This document shows, one piece after another, positions 9,002 through 16,204 of a DNA stretch of 38,357 nt (within the stretch, counting starts at the first letter, position 1; the number at the start of each line of letters is the position of its first letter). The notes beneath the pieces were generated by a model that saw only the letters and a list, made by a program, of their open reading frames with translations, was not told the DNA's origin and did not search any database. The DNA is from Pirellulales bacterium. Lineage in GTDB: Bacteria; Planctomycetota; Planctomycetia; Pirellulales; JAICIG01. The position numbers and the translations under genes are program-made. The DNA is taken from assembly GCA_025927475.1 (NCBI GenBank), contig JAICLL010000046.1:1-38357 (forward strand), read 5' to 3'.

Positions 9002-9496
9002 ATGCCCTGGCTGACCACGATTACCGATCTGGCTGACGCCGAACAAGCGATGCGCGTGCGGCGCAGCCGTTATGGGGTGATTGAGACCTGCGCGGGACAG
9101 TTCACGCGGTTAACGCTGCGGCCCTGGCCAAAGCTGGCGCTGCCCTGGGACGTGTTCTGGGGCGAATATCGGCACCGGTCTGCTGACGGCGACCGCTGTT
9201 GGCTGTTCTATAATCAACCGCGCGGACTGCCGACCTTTCTGGCGTTGAAATTTGTGGTTTCGTCGCGCGCGGCCACATTGGCCACGTTCCGCGGGGCACT
9301 GGGCGTGCTCGATCATGTCGCCCGGCTGAAGCAGACCGACGCCATTGTTTGCGACGCCATCAATTGGCGCATCTCCGATCGGTTGATGAGCCGTTGGGGT
9401 TGGCAGCCGCACAAGCCGCAACGATGGCACCGCAACTACATTAAACGCTTCTATGGCACGTTTCCGGCCTCGGCGGGGCCCTTGAGCGGCGTATGA
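9002..9496 (+). CDS. Conserved-looking protein of unknown function, coupled to the sulfatase-like gene
   Basis: 164 residues from ATG 9002 (MPWLTTITDLADAEQAMRVRR). The frame is open further upstream, but that part crosses the terminator hairpin and is unlikely to be translated. There is no signal peptide or membrane segment. The body has WDVFWGEYRHRSADGDRCWLFYNQPRG, a patch HVARLKQTDAIVCDAINWRISDRLMSRWGWQPH, and a basic end RNYIKRFYG. The part from about residue 95, with the WGW..H pattern, loosely recalls GNAT-like folds, but I cannot assign it. Its TGA overlaps the ATG of the next gene by four bases, so the two are probably translated together and may share a process. Confidence 0.7.
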   Translation: MPWLTTITDLADAEQAMRVRRSRYGVIETCAGQFTRLTLRPWPKLALPWDVFWGEYRHRSADGDRCWLFYNQPRGLPTFLALKFVVSSRAATLATFRGALGVLDHVARLKQTDAIVCDAINWRISDRLMSRWGWQPHKPQRWHRNYIKRFYGTFPASAGPLSGV

Positions 9497-10734
9497 ACGT
9501 CGTGGTGCTCAGCATCGATCGGCTGCACGCCGGCTATCTGGGCTGTTATGGCAATACTTGGGTGGCCACGCCCCATTTCAATCGCCTGGCGGCCGAGAGC
9601 TTCTTGTTCGACCAGGCGACCACCGATCATCCCAGGCTGGAAGAGTTGCTTCGTTCCTGGTGGCTGGGTCGGCATGTACGGGAACATGCCGTCTTCGAGC
9701 AGCCGCCCACACTTGCACAGCGGCTGGCGGCGGCGGGCTTCGCGACTTGCTTGATCACTGACGAACCGCGTGTTGCCAATCATCCTTTGTCAGCGCGGTT
9801 TGCCGATTTGGTGAACATCGAGGGGGCCGCGCAGCGACCGGCCGATCGGCCCGCCGAAGACGCTTCAGCGACGCGGGCCGCCGCGCTGTTCGCCGCGGCT
9901 ACCGAGCGATTAACCGAGGCGAAGCCGCCGTTTTTTTTGTGGATCCATAGCTCCGGAATGGAAACCGCGTGGGATGCGCCCGACGAGTTCCGCCAGCTTT
10001 ACGCCGAGCCGGACGAGCCAGAGCCTCCGCGCGTTGAAGCTGTGCCTTCGCGTCGCTTGGGCCGCGATGAAGACCCCGACCAGGTCTGGGGCATTTGCCA
10101 AGCCTATGCAGGGCAAGTTTCGCTGCTCGACGCCTGCCTGGGCGGGCTGCTGGAATCTCTCCAGAGCGAAGCCCATGCCAGCGAGACTCTGTTGGCGGTG
10201 GTGGGCATGCGCGGCTTTCCCCTGGGGCGCAACGGGCGGATCGGTTCGCCCGATGAAGCCCTCTATACCGAATTGGTGCACATTCCCTGGCTGATGCGGT
10301 TGCCTGCTGCGGCTGGCGCTGCGGCACGCAGTCAGGCGCTGGTCCAGCCATGCGATTTGGCGCCCACCTTGGCCGCTGCGCTCGAGATCGCCGGCGCCGG
10401 CGCGGAGACCTACGCACGCAACCTGCTGCCGATCATCCGCGAAGAGGTCGACGCGGTGCGCGGCTGCGTCTCGCTGGTCGGCCGCGAGGGCGAACGGGCG
10501 ATTCGCACGCCCGCCTGGTATCTGCGATTGGCCGAGGTGAATGACGGCGCCCAGACCACCGAGTTGTATGCCAAGCCTGACGATCGTTGGGACCAGAACG
10601 ACGTGGCCGATCGCTGCCCGGAGATTGCCGAGGGACTGGCCGCGGCGCTCGGCGAGCTCGAGGCGAGCATTGCCGCCAAGGCCACCGACTCGTTTCCGCC
10701 GCTGAGCGAGGCGTTGGTCAGTGATCTACGGTGA
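9493..10734 (+). CDS. Sulfatase-fold protein with degenerate active site
   Basis: 413 residues with no signal peptide. The start MNVVVLSIDRLHAGYLGCYG and TPHFNRLAAESFLFDQAT are clearly the N-terminal strands of a type I sulfatase/alkaline phosphatase fold. The middle (LWIHSSGMETAWDAPDEFRQLY) and end (ALYTELVHIPWLMRLP, then LAPTLAAALEIAG) also follow the family. The sites that make a sulfatase work are missing. The CxPSR motif that carries formylglycine is replaced by DHPRLEELL, the metal-binding DD is SIDR (one Asp), and the C-terminal DHG is GMRG. A hydrolytic role is therefore doubtful and a binding or regulatory role more likely. Translation is coupled to the preceding gene (ATGA at 9493-9496). 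Confidence 0.8.
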   Translation: MNVVVLSIDRLHAGYLGCYGNTWVATPHFNRLAAESFLFDQATTDHPRLEELLRSWWLGRHVREHAVFEQPPTLAQRLAAAGFATCLITDEPRVANHPLSARFADLVNIEGAAQRPADRPAEDASATRAAALFAAATERLTEAKPPFFLWIHSSGMETAWDAPDEFRQLYAEPDEPEPPRVEAVPSRRLGRDEDPDQVWGICQAYAGQVSLLDACLGGLLESLQSEAHASETLLAVVGMRGFPLGRNGRIGSPDEALYTELVHIPWLMRLPAAAGAAARSQALVQPCDLAPTLAAALEIAGAGAETYARNLLPIIREEVDAVRGCVSLVGREGERAIRTPAWYLRLAEVNDGAQTTELYAKPDDRWDQNDVADRCPEIAEGLAAALGELEASIAAKATDSFPPLSEALVSDLR

Positions 10735-10780
10735 CCGCACGGGGCAACCATTGCATCGGCCCTTCACCACATGGGGGGTG

Positions 10781-10800
10781 ATCGGCAGCGCGCTGCCGAT
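10781..10800. promoter_or_regulatory. Perfect 20-bp palindrome upstream of the solute-binding lipoprotein gene
   Basis: ATCGGCAGCG at 10781-10790 is followed directly by its exact reverse complement at 10791-10800. It has no spacer and no T tract, so it looks more like a site for a dimeric DNA-binding protein than a terminator. It sits about 125 bases before ATG 10926 and about 45 after the sulfatase-like stop. Confidence 0.4.
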
Positions 10801-10925
10801 GGCTTCCGGTCGCTCGACGAAGGGCACGCCGCAAGGCCCGAGCGGGCCGTTGATGATGGCGCGCGGGCTTTCTATAGTGAGCGCTGGTTTGGTCATCGAG
10901 AACAGAGACTCGCGGAGCTGGTGTC

Positions 10926-11945
10926 ATGCGTGATCTATGGCTTCTTGGCGCGGCGATTGTTGGTTTAGCCGTTGGGTGCACCTCGCAAGCAGAGAACGAG
11001 GTGGTGGTCTACACCGCTCTCGATTCCGAGTTCTCGCAGCCTATCTTGCAGCGCTACGAGACCGAAACGGGCGTGCCGGTCCGTGCGAAGTTCGACGTCG
11101 AAGCCAACAAGACGCTAGGCCTGACGCAAGAAATTATCGCCGAGGCTGATCGTCCGCGGTGCGATGTGTTCTGGAACAACGAGATTCTCAATACGCTGCG
11201 TCTCGAAGAGCGGGGCCTGCTCGAAGCCTATCGGCCAAAAATGGCCGAAGCTTATCCACCGCTGTTTCGCTCATCGAAAGACACCTGGCATGGCTTCGCC
11301 GCTCGGGCGCGGGTGTTGCTGGTGAATACCGAGGCGGTGGGTGACGGCGAGCGGCCCGGCTCACTCTATGATCTGGCCGACGAAAAGTGGCGCGGAAAGG
11401 GCGGCCTGGCCAAGCCGCTGTTCGGCACGACGGCCACGCACGTCGCCTGCCTGTTCGCCTATCTGGGAGACGAGAAGGCCCGGCAGCTCTTGGACGAGAT
11501 CAAGGCCAACGAAGTGCGGGTTTTCCCCGGCAACAAGCAAGTGGCTCAAGCCGTGTCGTCTGGGCAGGTCGTGTTTGGTCTGACTGACACCGACGATGCC
11601 ATGGGCGAAATCGAGGCCGGGCATCCCGTCGAGGTCGTTTATCCCGATCAGCAAGACGACGGGTTGGGCACACTGTTCATTCCCAATACGCTGGCCATCA
11701 TCAAAGGCTCTCCGCACGCGGAAGAGGCCCGCAAGCTGGTCGATCACCTGCTGACGCCCGAGATTGAGATCGAGCTCGCCAAGGGGCCGAGTGCGCAGAT
11801 TCCGCTGAGCGGCGACGTCGACGTCGAGCTGCGTGTGGAAACGCCGCGTACGGTGCGGGCGATGGAAGTCGATTTCTACCGGGCGGCCGACAAGTGGGAC
11901 GTGGCGGCGCGCGCGGCGCGCGATGTGTTCGCCCGGGCCGATTAG
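10926..11945 (+). CDS. Fe(III)-type ABC transporter solute-binding lipoprotein
   Basis: 339 residues. A lipoprotein signal peptide ends in LAVGC with the lipidated Cys at 18. The mature part starts VVVYTALDSEFSQPILQRYETETGVPVRAKF, the classic family 1/FbpA-like beginning. It continues with RCDVFWNNEILNTLRLEERGLLE, FAARARVLLVNTEAV, LAKPLFGTTATHVACLF, VFGLTDTDDAMGEIEAGHPVEVVYPDQQDDGLGTLFIPNTLAIIKGSPHAEEARKLVDHLL and a final helix. Relatives bind ferric iron or other small anions for import. No permease or ATPase gene is adjacent, so it is an orphan binding protein here. GGAG at 10916-10919 lies six to eight bases before the start. Its stop overlaps the convergent AsmA-like gene's stop (11942-11945). 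Confidence 0.88.
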   Translation: MRDLWLLGAAIVGLAVGCTSQAENEVVVYTALDSEFSQPILQRYETETGVPVRAKFDVEANKTLGLTQEIIAEADRPRCDVFWNNEILNTLRLEERGLLEAYRPKMAEAYPPLFRSSKDTWHGFAARARVLLVNTEAVGDGERPGSLYDLADEKWRGKGGLAKPLFGTTATHVACLFAYLGDEKARQLLDEIKANEVRVFPGNKQVAQAVSSGQVVFGLTDTDDAMGEIEAGHPVEVVYPDQQDDGLGTLFIPNTLAIIKGSPHAEEARKLVDHLLTPEIEIELAKGPSAQIPLSGDVDVELRVETPRTVRAMEVDFYRAADKWDVAARAARDVFARAD

Positions 11946-14317
11946 CGCCACATGCGTTTGTACCAGGGCTGGCTAGCGGCTGACGAGGGCATGCCCGGCT
12001 CGTCCAGCTCAGGCTCCAGTGGCGGAGCGTTGAAGTTGGGTGACGAATAGTAGGGGGGCGGCGCGGTCGGCGGCGTCAGATCGTCAATCGGCTCGGGTTC
12101 GGGAACACGTGAGGCGCGGTGAAACCGATCTCGCAGTGCGCCCGACCAACGCGTCAAAAAACTATGACGCACCACGCGGCGCGGTTGGCCGACGGGATCC
12201 ACGGCGCCGTCTTCACCCAAATCGCCTGGGGAGACAGGCGGCAGCTCCGGCGCCGGCGGGTCGGGGTCCGCGATCTGACTTCCGCCAGCAGGCCCGCTGG
12301 GCACTTCGATTGGATCGGCGCCGACAAACAAATTGACCGGTCCGGGCAGCGCCGCCGGACGAACTGGCGCAGAATAGCGCGGGCCGGCTGGCAAGGTCGC
12401 CGCATAACTTACCGGCGGCAGCTCGCCCTGCACGCTGTCGTGAGACGCCAGCGAGGCGGTTGGCGATAAAACTTCGGCAGCCGAGTCGGGAGTTGATGTG
12501 CTGGGATATCTGGGCGATCTCATTTCACTGCGCTGGGCAGGGCTGGGCTGTGGCGGGCTGGCCAGGGTTACCGGCGGCGGCTGCTCCATCGGAGTGCGGG
12601 GCAAGGAATCTTCGTCCGAAAGTTGTGAGACGCCCGGCGAGCCCGGCTCGCTTTCATAAGCGGCCGTCTGCAAGACCTCGCTTCGCTGTTCACTCGGTTC
12701 CGCGAGCTGCTCGTCGAGTGCAAGCACCACATCCTGGGCGCCCGCGGCGCGTAATTGGTGTCTCACCTGCTCGACCAGCCTCGCGGCAGAGACGGTCAGC
12801 TTGGGAGCGGTCCACGAGCCGCCCAGCAGAGCGTCGATGCGCAGCCGATCGAGACGTGAAGCAATCTGCCGCCATTGGCGGTGATCGATGCCGGCAAATC
12901 GGCCGGGGCCTTCCATCGGCACGTCTTGCGGTTGCATCTCAATCTGCAACGGCAGTTCCAACCGGCGACGGCTCATCCAGCCTTCGCCCGTGACGCTGGT
13001 GGCGCCGCGATCGGCAGGCGGGCCGTCAGCGCCAGCGCTGGCGCCGGTCAGTTGGGCCAGGTTGAGTTCATAGGCGCTGCACTTAACGGTGTGCCGACGT
13101 TTTTCACCGCGCAATTGGAACTGCACCTGCAACTCGCCCGCGAAATGCGGCACGGTCAACCGCAGCGCGGTTTGCTGCTTGGTTGCGCGCGGATCGCTCG
13201 TCAGTTCGGTCAGTTCGACGAGCGATTTGCGGCCCAGCCGCCAGCTCGAGGCCAAGTCGGAGGCAGTGAGCTGATGGATGACGATGCGCGGCTGCCGGAC
13301 GCCCAGCGCACTGCGAGCGGCAAGGCGGCCGCTGCCTGATGCTTCATCGGCATCCGCATCAGCCAGCCGTTCGACGCCCGAGAGGAGCCATTCCAACCAG
13401 GCGAGATTTCGCCGCACGGCCGCCCAATCTTGCAAATAGGCGTCGAGTTCGATCTGTCCCTCGTCGTGAGATTGCACAAGATCGAGCGACATCGCCTCGG
13501 CAACTTCCGGCGGATCGTCGCTGCCGCGGGCCAACTCGCGGCGCGAGACATCGGCGCGCACATGCTCGAGCGACACCTTCTCGACGTGCAGCCGCCCGCG
13601 AATGAGCTGTCCCGGCGAAAGCTGCCCTACGGCCCGCCCGATGCGCAGGCGGTCGCGATCGAGATGGGCCGGGTCGGCAATGCGCAGGTCGCGCACCGTA
13701 AATTTGCCATTCCACAGCGAGAGCTGCACATCAGCCGCCGAAACTTCGGCGGCGTTATATTGCGAGAATTGTCGCAGCAACTCATCGCGAGCCAAACGCG
13801 GGCCGAGCCACCACGGCGCGGCCATCACGGCGGCCGCCGTGACCAGCGCCACGGGCAGGCCACCCGGACGAAGCCAAGGCGAGACGACGCTGTCTGACTT
13901 GCGATTTCGGTGCGCCACGGCGCCGGCGGCCAAGCCGGCCGACGGCAAGCCCAGGGCCAGCGCGATTACCGCGCCACCCACGAGCGCATCATTGTCCCAA
14001 CCGAGCAAGGCGATAACAGGTCCATCGCCCAGCGCGGCCACGGCGTGCCCCAACCCGCCTTGGTCAAGCACGGCGGCGCCAACCGATCGCGTCATGTCGT
14101 CAGCCAGCCAGGCGAAAGCTCCCCCCGCCAGCGACGCGGCGACCAAGAGGCGAGTCGGGAGGTTCAGGCAGATCGCCATCACCAACAGCAGGCCACACGA
14201 CAAGTTCCAGCCACAGGTGACGCCCACCAAGAGTCCCAAGATGACGGCCATTGCGGCGTCGCGGGGTCGATGCCCGCCGCGAAGCCCAACCACGAGTGCT
14301 CCCCTGGATTTCAACAT
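11942..14317 (-). CDS. Membrane protein with AsmA-like region and proline-rich tail
   Basis: 791 residues in three parts. Residues 1-~175 are hydrophobic, with several membrane segments (AAMAVILGLLVGVTCGWNLSCGLLLVMAICLNLPTRLL and PVALVTAAAVMAAPWWLG). This part resembles the TIGR03546/DUF2062 type of small membrane protein. Residues ~175-~515 begin FSQYNAAEVSAADVQLSLWNGKFTVRDLRIADP, then INIT-like repeats typical of AsmA/DUF748-type envelope proteins (a partner family, TIGR03545, is often encoded beside TIGR03546). Residues ~540-791 are Pro/Ser/Ala-rich and probably disordered, ending PWYKRMWR. The fusion reading is inference. AsmA-like proteins act at the inner membrane in outer-membrane lipid transport or homeostasis. 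It diverges from the YihY gene at 14432. Confidence 0.65.
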   Translation of the reverse strand: MLKSRGALVVGLRGGHRPRDAAMAVILGLLVGVTCGWNLSCGLLLVMAICLNLPTRLLVAASLAGGAFAWLADDMTRSVGAAVLDQGGLGHAVAALGDGPVIALLGWDNDALVGGAVIALALGLPSAGLAAGAVAHRNRKSDSVVSPWLRPGGLPVALVTAAAVMAAPWWLGPRLARDELLRQFSQYNAAEVSAADVQLSLWNGKFTVRDLRIADPAHLDRDRLRIGRAVGQLSPGQLIRGRLHVEKVSLEHVRADVSRRELARGSDDPPEVAEAMSLDLVQSHDEGQIELDAYLQDWAAVRRNLAWLEWLLSGVERLADADADEASGSGRLAARSALGVRQPRIVIHQLTASDLASSWRLGRKSLVELTELTSDPRATKQQTALRLTVPHFAGELQVQFQLRGEKRRHTVKCSAYELNLAQLTGASAGADGPPADRGATSVTGEGWMSRRRLELPLQIEMQPQDVPMEGPGRFAGIDHRQWRQIASRLDRLRIDALLGGSWTAPKLTVSAARLVEQVRHQLRAAGAQDVVLALDEQLAEPSEQRSEVLQTAAYESEPGSPGVSQLSDEDSLPRTPMEQPPPVTLASPPQPSPAQRSEMRSPRYPSTSTPDSAAEVLSPTASLASHDSVQGELPPVSYAATLPAGPRYSAPVRPAALPGPVNLFVGADPIEVPSGPAGGSQIADPDPPAPELPPVSPGDLGEDGAVDPVGQPRRVVRHSFLTRWSGALRDRFHRASRVPEPEPIDDLTPPTAPPPYYSSPNFNAPPLEPELDEPGMPSSAASQPWYKRMWR

Positions 14318-14431
14318 GGGTCTGCCTTTCGGATCGTGCCGAGAATGTCGGTCGTATCGAACGTATCGGCTTGAGCGCCGCGGCGGCTTAAGTTTTGCCG
14401 TTCAGGACGCCGAGAGGCTAAACTGCCTGCT

Positions 14432-15349
14432 ATGCGAAACTTGTGGCCGATCGTCAAACAAACGTTCCTGGAGTGGCAAGAAGACCGGGTGCCGCGGCTG
14501 GGGGCCGCCCTGGCCTATTACTCGCTGTTTTCGCTGGCCCCGGTGCTGGTGATTGCGGTGTCGTTCGCCGCCTCGATCTACGGCGAAGAAGCCGCTCAGC
14601 ACCGCCTGGCCGATGAACTCGATACCCTGGTCGGCCCGGAAGTGGCCCAGGCCATCCAAGAGGTGACCAACAACATCAACACCTCTCGCACCGGCAGCTT
14701 GGCCGCGTGGTTGAGCATGGCCATGGTGCTGGTCGGAGCCACCGGCGCGGTCGTGGCTTTAAAAGACGCTCTCAACACCGTGTGGGGCGTTGTCGACACC
14801 GCTAACGTCTGGTGGGTGCTCATCCGCGACCGGCTGCTTTCGCTGGTGGTTGTGCTCTTCGTCGGGTTTTTGCTGTTGGGGTCGGTTGCGTTAAGCACGT
14901 TTCTGTCGGGCATGAGCGACGCCGCCCAGCGCTGGCTGCCGGTTTCGTTTCACCTGGCGGTGGTCGTCAACTGGATCGTATCGCTCATGATCATCACCGC
15001 CTTATTTGCGGTCGTGTTTATGATTTTGCCCGACGTAAGGATCCATCTGCGCGACGTGTGGGTGGGGTCGATGGTCACGGCGATCCTTTTCCTGCTGGGC
15101 CGCGAGCTGATTGGAATCTATCTGGCGCGGGTAGGTCTTTCTTCGACCTTTGGCGCGGCGGGTTCGTTGGTGGCGGTGATGCTCTGGGTATACTACTCGG
15201 CCCAGATTTTCTTGCTCGGCGCCGAGTTTACGCAGGTCTACGCCTCGAACCGCGGCGCGAAGATCGCGGCTGGCCCGGACGCGAAAGTCATGAGTGAACC
15301 TGAGCGCCAGCAGCTCGCCGCGGCACGCAAGAGAAAGCCGTCTGCGTAG
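14432..15349 (+). CDS. YihY/BrkB-family inner-membrane protein
   Basis: 305 residues. The start WPIVKQTFLEWQEDRVPRLGAALAYYSLFSLAPVLVIAVSFAASIYG is the UPF0761/YihY signature (the A.la.y..fSl.P.l...). NTSRTGSLAAWLSMAMVLVGATGAVVALKDALNTVWGV and PDVRIHLRDVWVGSMVTAILFLLGRELIGIYL through SLVAVMLWVYYSAQIFLLGAEFTQVYA are also family blocks. Six membrane segments are visible. The family is widespread, and its function remains unsettled despite the old label ribonuclease BN. The C-terminus is short and basic (RQQLAAARKRKPSA). It is followed by a run of degenerate heptamers (15358-15399) and the HisA-like gene. Confidence 0.93.
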   Translation: MRNLWPIVKQTFLEWQEDRVPRLGAALAYYSLFSLAPVLVIAVSFAASIYGEEAAQHRLADELDTLVGPEVAQAIQEVTNNINTSRTGSLAAWLSMAMVLVGATGAVVALKDALNTVWGVVDTANVWWVLIRDRLLSLVVVLFVGFLLLGSVALSTFLSGMSDAAQRWLPVSFHLAVVVNWIVSLMIITALFAVVFMILPDVRIHLRDVWVGSMVTAILFLLGRELIGIYLARVGLSSTFGAAGSLVAVMLWVYYSAQIFLLGAEFTQVYASNRGAKIAAGPDAKVMSEPERQQLAAARKRKPSA

Positions 15350-15357
15350 CGTAGCAG

Positions 15358-15399
15358 GGTTCGGAGTTCTGGATTCGGGGTACAGAGTTCAGCATTCCT
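15358..15399. repeat. Six degenerate 7-bp repeats of the GTTCAGG type
   Basis: The segment reads as GGTTCGG AGTTCTG GATTCGG GGTACAG AGTTCAG CATTCCT, sharing NNTTCNG in register. Similar heptamer runs occur at 36151-36164 and, on the opposite strand, at 36232-36259. Confidence 0.6.
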
Positions 15400-15410
15400 C
15401 GACGAGGTTG

Positions 15411-16166
15411 ATGAGCATCGCTTCCATGCGTGTGTTGCCGGTGATTGATCTGATGGGCGGGCTGGTGGTACGCGGGGTCGGCGGCCGGCGCGACGAATAT
15501 CGACCCATCCACAGCCTGCTCTGCGACCAGCCAACTCCGAAAGCCGTCGGTCAGGCGTTCCGCCGGCTTGGGCTCAGCGAGGCATATCTGGCCGATCTCG
15601 ACGCGATCGGCGGCGCGGAACCCGCCTGGCCGGTTTACCAAACCTTGATCGAGTGCGGACTGAATCTTTGGATCGATGCCGGCCTGGCATCGGCTGACGG
15701 CGCGCGGCAGCTGGCGGAGTTTTCCCATCAGGGGCGATCGCTGGCGGCCGTGGTGGTCGGCTCAGAAACATGGACTGATCGTAGCGCTCTGGCGGAAATA
15801 GCGGATGGCGTCCAAGGGCGGCTGGTTTTCAGCCTCGACCTGCGCGATGGCGCGCCGTTGGCGGCCGATCCCGCTTGGCGCGATTGCTCGCCCGAGCAAA
15901 TCGCCGCCGAGGTCTACGAGCTGGGAATTCGCCGGTTCATCGTGCTCGACCTGCGAGCGGTCGGCATGGACCGCGGCGTTTCAACCGAGGCGCTTTGCCG
16001 GCATTTACGCCGGCTCGACGATTCGTTGGAAATCGTCTCAGGCGGGGGCGTGCGCGGCCCCGACGATTTGGCATCGCTGGCCGCCGCGGGTTGCGATGCC
16101 GCGCTCGTCGCCTCCGCGCTGCACGACGGGCGACTCGCCCATGCCGACTTACATGGAGTTTTGTAG
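15411..16166 (+). CDS. HisA/HisF-like (beta/alpha)8 protein, probably of the H4MPT-linked family
   Basis: 251 residues. It has a half-barrel start MRVLPVIDLMGGLVVRGVGGRRDEY, with the catalytic-type Asp of VIDL, then AYLADLDAIGG, NLWIDAGLAS, VVVGSETWT, LVFSLDLRDG, RFIVLDLRAVGMDRG, EIVSGGGVRGPDDLASL and GCDAALVASALHDGRL. These are the phosphate-binding GG/GVR and ASAL loops of HisA/HisF. The Y-x-P-I-H.L segment and the D-x-x-x-M-D-R-G motif fit the hisA/hisF-related family TIGR00734, known from methanogens, methylotrophs and planctomycetes and tied to tetrahydromethanopterin-dependent C1 metabolism, rather than true HisA. No histidine genes are nearby. ATG 15411 has GAGG three to four bases upstream; ATG 15426 is a possible alternative start. 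Confidence 0.75.
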   Translation: MSIASMRVLPVIDLMGGLVVRGVGGRRDEYRPIHSLLCDQPTPKAVGQAFRRLGLSEAYLADLDAIGGAEPAWPVYQTLIECGLNLWIDAGLASADGARQLAEFSHQGRSLAAVVVGSETWTDRSALAEIADGVQGRLVFSLDLRDGAPLAADPAWRDCSPEQIAAEVYELGIRRFIVLDLRAVGMDRGVSTEALCRHLRRLDDSLEIVSGGGVRGPDDLASLAAAGCDAALVASALHDGRLAHADLHGVL

Positions 16167-16204
16167 GGAAGGCCCGCTGGGCTGCTCACGAATTGGCCTC
16201 TTGG

